From contig CM073885.1 in assembly GCA_037176705.1 (NCBI GenBank), forward strand, positions 215,772,290 to 215,836,289: a stretch of 64,000 bases of DNA, in the 5' to 3' direction. Positions within the stretch are counted from its first letter, which is position 1. Each line of letters opens with the position of its first letter. Source of the stretch: Molossus alvarezi (lineage: Eukaryota; Chordata; Mammalia; Chiroptera; Molossidae). The notes under the pieces are model-generated. The model saw only the letters and a list, made by a program, of their open reading frames with translations. It was not told the DNA's origin and searched no databases. Positions 21,420 to 31,764 of this stretch are shown here, in pieces. The translations under genes were made by a program, and so were the position numbers.

Positions 21420-22012
21420 TGTCACACAGTGGCCAAAGAGAACTTTTGAAACCATAAATCAGATTGTGTCATTTTCTTGCTTAAAAACCTTCCAAGTCTT
21501 CCTATTGCCTTCAAATACAATGTGCCTGCCTGGTGGGGACCTACCACCCCTGCGGGGCCTGGCTCCCAGCTCCTCCCCAGCCTTGCTCCAGCCCTGCTGG
21601 CCTTTGCTCGGCTCTGCTACCTGGGGGCTGGTGCTTCTTTCGGTCTGGAATGCTCTCCCCCGGCTTTCACGGAGTTGGCGCATTCTCACGTCTCCAGTCT
21701 TTAAATGCTTAAATGTCACCTTAAATGTCAGAGAGACCTTTTCCTGAACACTCCATCTGGTGCATCTTCCTTGTTCCTTTCTATCCCTGTACTCTGTTTA
21801 ATTTCTTTACTGTATGTATCACAGTCAGCCATTCCTCTGTTTATTGACTCATTTCGGGTTCTCTGTTTCTCTGTTGAGAATGCAGGCATCCTGAGGACAT
21901 GGTCCACATCTGTTCACAGATGCATCTTCAGCACACAGAGCAGTTTGTGCTTGGCATGGAGCATTGCTCTCTATGGACGTGTTTAATAAATGAGTGCATG
22001 AATGAACAGTCT
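21420..22012 (+). repeat. L2 LINE 3' end (best preserved)
   Basis: Consecutive L2 3' blocks in plus orientation: 'cttgcttaaaaaccttccaa', 'ctgcggggcctggctccc', 'ctggaatgctctcccccg', 'cttaaatgtcaccttaaatg', 'gagagaccttttcctgaaca', 'ctctgtttaatttctttact', 'ctgaggacatggtccacatc' and the terminal 'taataaatgagtgcatgaat'. About 590 bp of one element. Open frames inside it are chance. Confidence 0.85.
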
Positions 22013-24239
22013 CAGAGGTTCCCGTATAGTCATTCCCCAATGATTTGTGTCTTTTGTATTTTCCCAAGGGGATGGTGTAACCCCCCTCACACTCTTGAAC
22101 ACACCAACCACAGGGAACCAAGAGAAAGGCAGCTGTTGTTATAAGAGAGTGCTGCCTGAGGGCAGAGAGGATGTTCAAGGGTCCCAGTGCTGTTCTGCAT
22201 GCCTGCTGCTCATGCTGTCCGCCTCCTCCTCCTGCCAAAGCCTAGGTCTTTGCAAGCCTGAGATGGCCGATTATCCTTAGACACTCTATGAATAAGAATG
22301 AATTGGCAGGTTCTCGCTCCTAAATTTGGGAGACTCTTACTCATAGCTCTTTAAATAAAGTATCTGCTTTTACAGGAACTTTAAGTAAATGGGAGTGGAT
22401 AATTGGGATCTAACCCCTCAAGGCTGCTCCCTTAACTACAGCATCACTCCCTCTGGGAACTGAACATCCTCAGAAACAGGTGATTGGTATTGCCATATTC
22501 AAAGCCCTGTGTCTCTTTTTCAGGTCTGGTTTTAGCATCCTGAGAGGCAAGGGAGTGAGTCTTACCAATTGTATAAACATTTAGGGTGACTTATTTTTTT
22601 GGCTCAACTTGACAATTCTCAAATTTATGCTAAAACAAAGAAAAGGTGACTGGATCCCAACAGACCAAGGTTTCCCCAGTACCTCTGTTGCTCTTCAATT
22701 TATGCAATAAGGCCCAGAGGCATTCTGTGGAAAATAACTCCTTCAAATATCCATGTTATATAGGTCATTTGAAATGTATTTTCTTAGACATAGATGATAT
22801 TTTGCTTTAAATTTTCTGTATGTTTATATTTACAATGCTTACTAGAATTTTGGTTAAGCTCCTATAGCACACTTAAGAAATGTGGACTCAAAATAGAAAA
22901 TGACAGGGATTGTCTAACAGTACTCAGGAAACAATGAGTTCATCCTTGTATTATCAGTTCTTTTGAGATTGAAAAATAATTTCCTGAATTGCGGCCTAAG
23001 GTGATAATCTCCTAAATATAGTCTCCTCTCAATGAAAGGGTTTGGAATCCTTGTTTTGTTTCTTGCCTTTGAAACATTTATGGATTTAAAGCCACCCCAC
23101 CAAGCACCAACGGGTCTCTGCCAGGTGCGTTGGCCTCAATGGGTTGGAAGTGAAATGTGGGTCCCAGGCAGGGAAACAGATGAAAACCACATTCACAGTT
23201 TATTTGTTCACAGATGTTCACATAATAGGCGCTGAAATTTAAGAAGTAGCTTCTTTCTCTTTGTATTTGGCAAGAGACAAAGAAAACAGTTGTGTGGGGG
23301 GTTGGGAAGGCAAGCGGCCATGCAACTCTGAGAATAAGTGGGAATACCCCATGGTCATCAACCCTGGCAAGAGAGCATGTTCATTGACAAGAGGATTGAT
23401 TTTCATTCCCAGGAACACAGACTAAGGCATTTTGGGCTCTTGATGATTCTTTTGCAAGTGACTTTTGCCCCCGGAAGGAACTAGGGCTTGATCCTGGATG
23501 AGGCCTGGGAGACCCCAGCACTGATTTCTCCTCGGACCCTGAAGAGCTGTGAGGGAACCATTATGCTGCGTCAGGGTCACGACGACTCCTTGTGCTTGTG
23601 AGCTGCTGAGATGCTGGGCACAGATGTCCTCTCCGTCCGTGTCAGCGGTCAGTGCGGGTCTGCGTTTACTGCAGTGACTTGTCACCTTGTGGTAGCGAGT
23701 TCTCTGTTCCTCATGCATAAAAAGGTGGGAGAGAACGAGATTTGCTGTGACTTTCTAAGCTCGGGCTCGCCACGCTGCTCTCTTCCCTTCTGTGTGCCGT
23801 GCTCCTTTAATCACCGTCAATGACTACATGAACAATTGCTTCTGAATTATGATTTTTATGGTCTGAACAGCTAGATCTCTTTTAGGTTTGGTTAAATGAG
23901 CCAATGATGATTTCCCCATATATTGTGATGCTTCTAAAACTTATGTTTATAACATTTTATTTTAAATTCATGTTACCCTGCATTCTCACATTGAGAAGTC
24001 TGTCTCTTGGGCCTTGCCCTAGTGCTCAGTGCTTATCTCTGCTGAAACAGCAGTGCAGGTGGGATCATGCTAGGTTTTCCAGACCAACAGGCATTATTCT
24101 ATTGATATCTCCAAATATCTTATTTTTACCTGTATGAAACTTGAAAGAAACATATATATGTAATTTGCATCATATCTCTTACTTTCTTCAAAATGTTCAC
24201 TTCATGCATAATAATGATGAATATACTCATTAGTTAGGG
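22013..24239. other. Unique sequence, nothing recognised
   Basis: About 2.2 kb with no recognised repeat and no credible coding frame. Open frames at 22047-22280, 23032-23235 and 23422-23823 have no known domain. Confidence 0.45.
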
Positions 24240-24540
24240 CAGGATAACTGCTACCTAAAACAATGTCCACATTTCAGTGGCTTTACACAATAAAATTCAT
24301 TTTTTTATTTGAATGGGAGATGTGGGGAAGATGTTCTATTCAGCCATTCAGAGACTCAGTTTCCTTCTGTTGTGTGGCTCCTCATTTGTCTAGAGCTGGG
24401 GTATCTTGTTCATTCAGCTGGTGATGGGAAAGAGAGTATTATGCACTGGGGATGTTTATAGGTCAGACCTGGAGGAGTCTGCATTATATTCGTCTAATTT
24501 TATTGACTAGAATTAGGTTACACAACCAAACCCTGGTGCG
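24240..24540 (+). repeat. Old interspersed repeat, class unresolved
   Basis: 'ggataactgctacctaaaac', 'ttcagtggctttacacaata' and 'ccattcagagactcagtttc' resemble the '...caaaact(t)agtggcttaaaacaa...' segment common to several old mammalian LTR/DNA repeats. The copy at 46.9 kb shares this theme. I cannot place it in a family by eye. Confidence 0.35.
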
Positions 24541-24879
24541 AGGGAGATTAAAAATACAGGCTTGACAGCCAGGTAAAAAAGGTAAACATAGATACTGGTA
24601 AATACCAGCAGTCTGCCATACCAAAAAAGCTTTAAAAGGAGGAAAAACCTTGATCTTTTTACTTTTCTATTTCTAGAGAGATTTCTGAGTTAATGACAGA
24701 TTTGTTTGGCCAGTTAAGGAGTTCGTCCTAACAGTCTTGACTGCCAACCTCTCAGGACACCAAGATTTTCTGTTACTCTGCCTTTGACTGAAGCTGAACC
24801 ATAGGGATATCTGGGTCATTGGGTCATCAGACATCTACTGTACACAAGATGATTCATATTGCCTCTTTTTTGGCCCACT

Positions 24880-24990
24880 AGACTTTGTCACCCATTAGCT
24901 CCTGAAGCCCTGGAACTTGTTTTATTTATATTGTGCCCTTGGCTCCCGGCTTGCTGTTTATGACATGGTAGGCCTTCAACAAACGTTCTG
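24880..24990 (+). repeat. L2 LINE 3'-end fragment
   Basis: 'tttatttatattgtgccctt', 'tatgacatggtaggccttca' and 'acaaacgttctg' parallel the last 80 bp of L2. Confidence 0.5.
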
Positions 24991-25047
24991 CAGTGGTTCT
25001 CAAAGTGTGGCCCCTGGACCAGGAACATCAGCATTATATGGAATCTG
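24991..25047 (+). repeat. MER5A-type hAT element, left part
   Basis: Begins at the hAT terminus 'cagtggttctcaaagtgtgg' and continues 'cccctggaccaggaacatca', close to MER5A. Interrupted by the L1 tail that follows. Confidence 0.8.
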
Positions 25048-25258
25048 TAAGGAATATAGACTGACAAATGTCAGAGAGGAAGGGGTTGGGGGGGTTGGGC
25101 TGGATAAAAGAAGGTGAAGAGGTTAGCCAAAGAACATGTATGCATAGCCCATGGACACAGACAATAGTGCGGTGAAGGCTGGGGCAGGGGGGTCTGGGTG
25201 GAGATGGTCAAGGTGGGGGGGGGGACATCTGTACTAGTGTCAACAATTAAAAGAGAAA
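25048..25258 (+). mobile_element. L1 3'-UTR insertion inside MER5A
   Basis: 'ggaatatagactgacaaatg' equals the L1 3' segment at 34.86 kb. It is followed by 'agccaaagaacatgtatgca', a G-rich UTR with a run of 10 G (25215-25224), 'gacatctgtacta' and an A-rich tail. The MER5A sequence resumes right after it, which fixes the insertion limits to a few bases. Confidence 0.8.
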
Positions 25259-25261
25259 AGA

Positions 25262-25340
25262 AGTGCAAATTCCTATGGTGACCTTGTGTTTTAACAAGCT
25301 CTCCAGGGTTCTGAGACATGCCGAAGTCAGAGAACCAGAC
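25262..25340 (+). repeat. MER5A-type hAT element, right part
   Basis: 'gtgcaaattcctatggtgac', 'tgttttaacaagctctccag' and 'gtcagagaacc' complete the MER5A body and terminus begun at 24991. Confidence 0.75.
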
Positions 25341-25499
25341 AGTGTCAGCTACGTCACTGTTGTTCACTGTTCTCAGTCACGTTGAGTCTAGCCTTGGTTT
25401 TAGTTCAAGTTTAAGTAAAATACATTGAGAACCTTTTCTGGGGTTTAGCTATAATAATGGAGCTTTCTTCATTTTCGCCAGATGTCTCGTAATATCCCA

Positions 25500-25635
25500 G
25501 TCGATGCTTTAGATTCTACCAGGTGAGGGTGATACTGGACTTGCCTCCAGAACTAGGAGAGAAGCATCTTTGTTGTTTATATCACCAGGTTTGTGGTAAT
25601 CTGTTACAGCAGTCACAGGGAACAGATACATGCAG
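25500..25635 (+). repeat. MaLR (MLT1/MST-like) LTR 3' part
   Basis: 'tggacttgcctccagaacta', 'gagaagcatctttgttgttt', 'ggtttgtggtaatctgttac' and 'agcagtcacagggaacagat' follow the order of the MLT1-type LTR end (…cctccagaactgtgagaaataaat…gttgtttaagccac…ttgttatggcagcc…). Confidence 0.6.
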
Positions 25636-26799
25636 GCTTCTCCAAGCACTTGGTTTTTCCTGTTGGTGAAATATTTTGAGCCTGTCATTCAGAATATGTT
25701 TATTCATAAACACTTGCACATAATATATTCATTATATTATATACATTGTAAGACATGCAATATAATATTTTAAAATGGTACACTAAGAAAGGGAAAAAAA
25801 TACTATCTTATGGGACATTTCATATTATTGAATGGCATAAAAATCTTTTACTCCCACTAAGAATAATCATGCTTCAGTAAAAACAGTGTATTTGAATGTG
25901 CTTGGTTAGTTTGAAAACCTTGTTTAACACTTTGTTAAAGATCTGTCAAAGTTACTTAGATATTTATTCTAATGGTCATTGTGGCTGAAAAATACCTCAC
26001 AAGAATATGCAGACTTAAAAGGAGTGTGTATGTTTTGGGTGGGGGGAGTACTCTGAGTATTTTAAATAAAATTCCTAGAATTCGGGCCAAGAAAGGCATA
26101 CGCAGGAGGAGAGTTCTTCCCTAGAGAAAACCCAGAGATCTTTGAGAAAAGCCTTTTTTCCCCCCTCCCATCATTTTTAGGTTCTTTCAAACTCCTAGGC
26201 ATTTCTAAACCTGAATCTTCTCTTAGCTTCTGGTGATCAGTCTTAAAGGGACAGGTGGCCCCTTGTTTATGGTGGCGCTGGTGTGGGAATATCAATTACC
26301 TATTAAGGAGAAGGAACTTGAGGCCCAGAGGAGACACTCAATCCACCAAAGGTCAAATGAGTCAATGACAGTGTAGGACCTAGAACATTAACTGGAGTTT
26401 TATTCACTTGAACACCCAATTTTCCAGGACAGAAAGTAAGCTGGTTTCCCCTCACAGATGGATATTTTTTCTGTGGCATCTGACACTCCGTTTTTCTTAA
26501 TTACCTAGTTGTGGGGCTCCAGAAGGTATGAGTACGTCTTCGTGGGACTAAAAGAGAAAAGGCAGACTGTTCAAATATGAAGCATTGTGTGAACTAAAAG
26601 GGGTGCATTATGATCAACAAACTGTCAGAGGAAAGAGCAATGAAACATTTTATTCAAAGAAAACTAATTTCTTTATCGAAAGAAATCAGAGTCTCCAAAT
26701 ACCGTTCTATGCTGTGTATGAACTAGACTGGGCCTTAACCCATGCCTCCCACAGGAGCATGAGCCGCACCCCCTTGAACTGTACGGTACTGAATTCCAC
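25636..26799. other. AT-rich unique sequence
   Basis: AT-rich, with short inverted AT patches (25720-25770). No repeat or gene recognised. Open frames at 26062-26295 and 26585-26892 lack known domains. Confidence 0.45.
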
Positions 26800-26865
26800 C
26801 CCCACAAGGACAGTGCCAGACACATAGAAGGTATTCAGTAAATATTTGCTGGGTGGATAAATGTG
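26800..26865 (+). repeat. L2/MIR 3' tail
   Basis: 'acagtgccagacacatagaa' and 'ggtattcagtaaatatttgc' equal the shared MIR/L2 3' tail. Confidence 0.65.
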
Positions 26866-27129
26866 CCGGCCGCTCTCAACTTCCAGAGTCATTTCCCTGC
26901 TAGACTCTAGCGAACCCTCCTCTAGTGTTCTTGGTTGGGATGTTGAAAGACAGGTGGGGTGGCGTGACCTACTGTGTTAGAAGGAAGTTACCATTATTAA
27001 TCTCCTTTCACAGGCCACGTGTGTGAATGGTTAGTGCATTGAGGATTTGAAAACCAGGATGCCTCTGACTTCACCATTGTTCTGTAGCCCTGACTTAATC
27101 TGTTGTCAAATCATAGCGAATTGGCCTGC

Positions 27130-27240
27130 ACCTGCATAGTGATCATCCAACTGGCCATTCAACAAGGGTTTTTGGAAAGCCTACTGTGGCCTGGCACTAG
27201 GCAGTACCGGCAAGTACACAGATAAATGATATAGGCTCTG
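27130..27240 (-). repeat. L2 LINE 3'-end fragment
   Basis: 'ccattcaacaagggtttttg', 'gcctactgtggcctggcact' and 'taccggcaagtacacagat' match reverse-complement L2 3' sequence. Confidence 0.6.
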
Positions 27241-27674
27241 CTTCTGATTCGTTTGTTATTTAGTCCATGGCAGCCCCCAGGAGGCTGAGGGTTGTAAGAA
27301 GAGGGCGGGTCCAGCCGTGCTGGGCTGCCTGAGGTATCTGCACTTACTTGAAGAAGGCTGTGCTGCTGGCGTACTGTGTGGGCCCCTGTGATGCGGTGTA
27401 CAACGACGATGTCAACACTGAATGTGAACAGTGTTCAGACACGAAGAGAAAGGTGAAGCTCCTTTGGCTCACCGCGGCCCTGCCCTTTGATCCCGAAGGC
27501 CTGAGCGGCACTCCGTTTCCCTACCCAGGACGGGAACCCTGCAAAGATCACTGTGGCACCAACTGAGAATGGGGAGGAGAGCGAGGTGCAGTTCCAAGAG
27601 GACCAGACTGGCTGGAGGCTTGGAGGAGGGCAGTCAGAGAGAAAAGGTCTGTCTGGATGCAATGGAGCGTAGCC
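27241..27674. other. Unique GC-rich stretch
   Basis: GC-rich with several CpGs (27390-27540) and open frames on both strands (27348-27566, 27435-27662) without a recognisable domain. TGAACAGTGTTCA (about 27425-27437) is a perfect short palindrome. Confidence 0.45.
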
Positions 27675-27895
27675 ACCACGTGCTGGGTGCTGACTTTGGC
27701 CGGCACTGTTCTCTGCACTCTACATGTTACTTCATTGAATCCGTACAACAACCCTGTGTGGTTGATATGATCACAGTGTTTTTCAGGTGAAGAAACTGAG
27801 GCGTGGAGTCATTAAGTTACTTGCTCAAGGACACACAGCTAGTAAGTGGGAGAAGCAGGGTTTGGGCTCTTGACCACCTCTCTAGGCTGCACTGT
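27675..27895 (-). repeat. MIR SINE (nearly full length)
   Basis: 'cactctacatgttacttcat', 'tgaatccgtacaacaaccct', 'caggtgaagaaactgaggcg', 'taagttacttgctcaaggac' and 'acacagctagtaagtgggag' are in reverse-complement MIR order with good identity. Confidence 0.9.
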
Positions 27896-29413
27896 GCTTG
27901 ATAGATTGGATGTAAGAAGAGCAATGAAGGGAGAGCCCAAGGGTGAGAGCCTGGCTTCCGGTTCAGAAGCCACTCCCCCTGGTTGCTTACTGTCGGGGCT
28001 TCAGAGGAAGGGCAGAGTTGGGAGGCCAGGGAAGTGTGGTTTGGGATAATCTGAGATGGAGGCATCTTTGGAAACTACAGGTGGGGATGTTAGTCAATGA
28101 TACATGGTTGTGGAATTCAGGAGAGAAATCTGAGCCTGAAATAAACTGAGCTAGATATAAACAAACAAACAAACAACAAAGAAATAAACCACAAGCCCCC
28201 CACATAGCAAAAAAAACCAAATATTTGTAATGATACTTGAAAATGTGACCTGATATTTTGAGTAGCTGGTACCTAGAGTCACTACTTAGTCCAATCCTGA
28301 GTGCTTATACAGAATAGGCCTTGGTACATAGAGTCGTTTCCTCTGGCTATTCTCACGAGGAGGCCCAGCTCTGAGTGAATGTATATCTATCAGCAGTGAT
28401 GATCTGCCATTATTTCATTCATTGTCTGTGACACCATGGCCAGCTGTGTGGATACAGTTTGTGTTCATGGAATTCATTGACATCTACTGACATTTCATGC
28501 TCAGCATCCGTTCCCTGGGCAGCTTATACCCACCGGAGGACCTGAGCGGTAGAAATACTGAGGCAGAGGAGATGCTGCGGACATTTTTATGAGTCTGTAA
28601 AAATACTATTTCAGGGCTTTATATTTAATACATCTACTTGCACAACTGCTGGTGCTTTCTATATTGTCAGGGAAATAAATGAGCCGAATGACTGTGCGGG
28701 ACTTTGTTCCTTGTTCAACAAGGGGCACAGCTCATGTACGGCTGTTGCCCACAGGAAGCTGCACTTCAGTCTTTAGTGAAAGATGTTCGTCCAGGGCAAC
28801 AAATGCACCGTCTCCAACCCTAATCAGAACACGCCCCCATTTTTTTACCTCTCTTGAATGCCTCTCAGAGAATCAGTTTCATGGTGATCCTTGGTGATGA
28901 GTGGTTTAAAACTAAAGGTCTTTGACATGAGGTTACTGATGACTTCCTGTGGCAGGAAGTCATTTTCATAAACGCAGACAGCTCCTTGTCTCTGTCTCTC
29001 TGTGGGTGCGGCGGTGGGCTGTGCTGTCGCATGTGAGACCTGGGAGCCCACTAGTTAGAAAATGGACAGAAAATTACAAAGAAAAAGAAAAATCGCAACC
29101 AAGACATTAAGTAGTGCAAAGTTGCTCTGAGGAAAAGCTGGATCTGCAGATTTCTGAATACCCAGAATGATAGGTGCCTCAGGACATGCCTCCAATTTTT
29201 TCCCTCTAATGGGAATTGCCTGAAAGACGATTCCTTCTGTCCGCTGTGTAGCCAGGGTAGCTGTTGCTAAGTGAGTCACCTCTGAGAGAAACCAAGGTTT
29301 TTTTGAAAGGGGCTTAGCGTTATTCTTCTTCCTCTCTTTAAACTATGAGTCTTTAAATTTTTTCAACTGTCTTCCCCATCGATAGAAAAAACTTGGGTAA
29401 GGACTGTTAAATA
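27896..29413. other. Unique sequence before the L1 block
   Basis: No dispersed repeat was recognised. A short (CAAA)n patch lies at 28160-28180. Small open frames have no domains. Confidence 0.45.
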
Positions 29414-29950
29414 TGGTGCGACCCAGCAGCCCACAAGAGCAGTGGGAAGCCAGAGCCCAAGAGGACTGGTGTGATCCAGCTGCCTGCCCACGGGACCTGC
29501 AGGGTGTGAGGGCACCAGACAGGCCTGTGCAACCCAGCAGGGACTGTGTCATTCAGTTACCCATGGGACCTGCGGGGTGCTGAAGCACCAGAGAGGCCTG
29601 TGCAACCCAGCAGGGACTGTGTCATTCAGTTACCCATAGGACCTGAGGGGTGCTGAAGCACCAGAGAGGCCTGTGCAACCCAGCAGGGACTGTGTCATTC
29701 AGTTACCCATGGGACCTGCGGGGTGCTGAAGCACCAGAGAGGCCTGTGCAACCCAGCAGGGACTGTGTCATTCAGTTACCCATGGGACCTGAGGGGTGCT
29801 GAAACACCAGAGAGGCCTGTGCAACCCAGCAGCCCATAAGATAGGCATAGAGCCGGGTCTCCAAAGGGACTGTGCCATCCAGTTACCCGCAGGACCTGCA
29901 GGGTGCAGGGGCATCAGAGAGGCCTGTGCGACCCAGCTGTGCACAAGATA
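29414..29950 (+). repeat. GC-rich minisatellite, 107-bp and 73-bp units
   Basis: One long unit (about 29414-29520) is followed by four head-to-tail 73-bp units (29521-29593, 29594-29666, 29667-29739, 29740-29812) with only a few differences between them, then a 107-bp unit (29813-29919) and a partial unit. The 107-bp form equals the 73-bp form plus a 34-base segment (CCCATAAGAT… to …CTCCAAAG), so the 73-bp unit looks like a deletion derivative that was then amplified. It lies directly against the rearranged L1 and may be an L1 5'-UTR promoter array or flanking DNA; I cannot decide. Confidence 0.88.
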
Positions 29951-29959
29951 GGCTCAAAG

Positions 29960-30282
29960 GATGTGAAAATGGAGGCTCCTTGCCCATTTTCTTCCTCTTC
30001 AGGGACTCCTATGATGCGAATGTTATTACGTTTCCAATTGTCCCATAGTTCTCTTAAGCTATCTTCCTGTTTTTCCATTGTTTTTTCCTTTTGGTTTTCT
30101 GATTGGTTGATTTTTTTCTACCCTGTTTTCTAATTCACTGATCTGGTCCTCAGCTTCCTCTACTCTGCTGGTTAGTCCTTCCAATGTGTTCTTTATTTCT
30201 GCTATGTCATTCTTCATTTCCTCTTGGTTGGTTTTCAATGTTTCTATATCTTTACTCATGGTGCTGAAGACTTCCAAACTTG
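29960..30282 (-). pseudogene. L1 ORF1 fragment, inverted
   Basis: Minus-strand reading gives a typical L1 ORF1p segment of about 110 codons. The coiled-coil heptads follow '[20 protein letters not shown]', and further on 'RVEEAEDQISELENRVEK' and 'NNIRIIGVPEEEE' appear. L1 ORF1p is a trimeric RNA-binding protein needed for L1 mobility. The N-terminus and the RNA-binding RRM/CTD half are missing, and stops interrupt the reading past the coiled coil. It lies antisense to the ORF2 piece that follows without a gap, a 5'-inversion structure. The right limit is shared with ORF2 (30283-30292). Confidence 0.88.
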
Positions 30283-31327
30283 TTTTATGAGGGCAGCATA
30301 ATTCTAATTTCAAAACCAGAAAAAGACACTACAAAGAAAGAAAACTACAGGCCAATATCCCTGATGAACATAGATGCCAACATCCTGAACAAAATACTAG
30401 CAAATCGTATCCAGCAATACATCAAAAAAATTATTCACTATGACCAAGTGGGATTCATCCCAGGATGCAAGGCTGGTACAATATTTGCAAATTAATAAAT
30501 GTGATACACCACATAAACAAAATGAATGATAAAAATCATATGATCATATCAATAGATGCTGAAAAAGCATTCGACAAAATCCAGCACCCATTTTTGATAA
30601 AAACGCTCAGCAATCTGGAAATATAGGGATCATATTTTGACATAATAAAGGCCATATATGAAAGACCTACAGCCAACATTATACTCAATGGGCAAAAACT
30701 AAAAGCATTTTGCTTAAGAACAGGAACAAGATAAAGATGCCCACTTTTGCCACTCTTATTTAACATAGTACTGTAAGTCTTAGCCACAGCAATCAGACAG
30801 GAAGAAAAAATAAGAGGGATCCAAATTGGAAAGGAGGAAGTAAAACTGTCATTATTTGCAGATGACATGATACTATCCGTAGAAAAACCCAGACTCCATC
30901 AAAAATTTACTAGACTTAATAAATGAATTTGGCAAAGTAGCAGGATACAAAATTAACGTCAAGAAACTGACGGCATTCTTATACACCAATGATGAACTCA
31001 CAGTAAGAGAAACTAAAAAAACCAACAATCCCATTTACCATTACAGCAAAAAAATTAAGATACCTAGGAATAAACTTAACCAAAGAAATAAAGTACCTAT
31101 TCGTAGAAAACTATAGGTCATTGAAAAAAGAAATAGAAGAAGATATAAAAAAAGTGGAAGCACATACCTTGTTCACAGATTGGAAGAATTAACATCATTA
31201 AAACATCCATACTGCCCAAAGCAATCTATAGATTCAAGGCAATCCCCATCAAAATACCAACGACATACTTCACAGAACTAGAACAAATACTTCAAAAGTT
31301 CATATGAAACCAAAAAAGACCCTGAAT
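30283..31327 (+). pseudogene. L1 ORF2 pseudogene, reverse-transcriptase part
   Basis: Sense-strand L1 ORF2 starting inside the reverse-transcriptase domain ('[20 protein letters not shown]', '[12 protein letters not shown]', 'DQVGFIPG'). The catalytic FADD motif is still legible (30855-30866), as are downstream blocks such as '[20 protein letters not shown]'. Several frameshifts and stops make it dead, and the endonuclease domain and RT N-terminus are absent. The frame is cut at 31327 by the half-L1 insertion and resumes at 33571. L1 ORF2p normally nicks DNA and reverse-transcribes L1 RNA. Confidence 0.92.
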
Positions 31328-31339
31328 AGCCACAGAAAT
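31328..31339. repeat. 12-bp target-site duplication, left copy
   Basis: AGCCACAGAAAT, repeated exactly at 33559-33570. It marks the half-L1 insertion point in the older L1 ORF2. Confidence 0.93.
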
Positions 31340-31348
31340 TTTTTTTTT

Positions 31349-31385
31349 GGGGGGGGGGCCCAGCTATGTTGTCCGTGTTGTCATT
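31349..31385 (-). other. Possible 3'-transduced segment of the half-L1
   Basis: On the minus strand the element's (AAAAT)n tail is followed by about 37 non-repetitive bases ending in a run of C, then a second A-run (31340-31348 on plus), and only then the target duplication. A segment between two A-tails inside the duplications is the signature of transcription past the element's own polyadenylation signal at its source locus. The alternative is untemplated or template-switched addition. Confidence 0.6.
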
Positions 31386-31418
31386 TTATTTTATTTTATT
31401 TTATTTTTTTTCCAAATC

Positions 31419-31424
31419 TTTATT
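31419..31424 (-). terminator. AATAAA polyadenylation signal of the half-L1
   Basis: AATAAA on the minus strand, just upstream of the A-rich tail. A bypass of this weak signal would explain the segment at 31349-31385. Confidence 0.75.
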
Positions 31425-31764
31425 GTTGGATGTAAAATGTATTACAGATGTTCCACATTTTTCCCCCATTGACCCCCTCCTCCCCACTCCCCCCCACTCC
31501 CGCCTTTTCCCACACTATTGTCTGTGTCCATTGGTTATGCATATAAGTTCTTTGGCTTATTTCTTCCCACCCCCCAAACCCTTTCCCTTTGAGGTTTGTC
31601 AGTCTAGCAATGAATTTGTACTTCTTAATCCCTTCACCTTTTTCACCCATTCCCCCAACCCCCCTCCCAACTGGCAACCAACAAAATGTTCTCTGTATCT
31701 ATGACAATGTTTCTGTTCTACCTGTTCATTTTGTTTGTAGATTCCATTGTTGATAGATATGTAT

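Noticed and set aside
27425..27437. Palindrome TGAACAGTGTTCA as a steroid-receptor element
   Set aside because: The half-sites are one base apart instead of the three required for a glucocorticoid/androgen response element.
29414..29950. CRISPR-like array
   Set aside because: Units are directly adjacent with no variable spacers, units are 73-107 bp, and the host is a vertebrate. It is a minisatellite.
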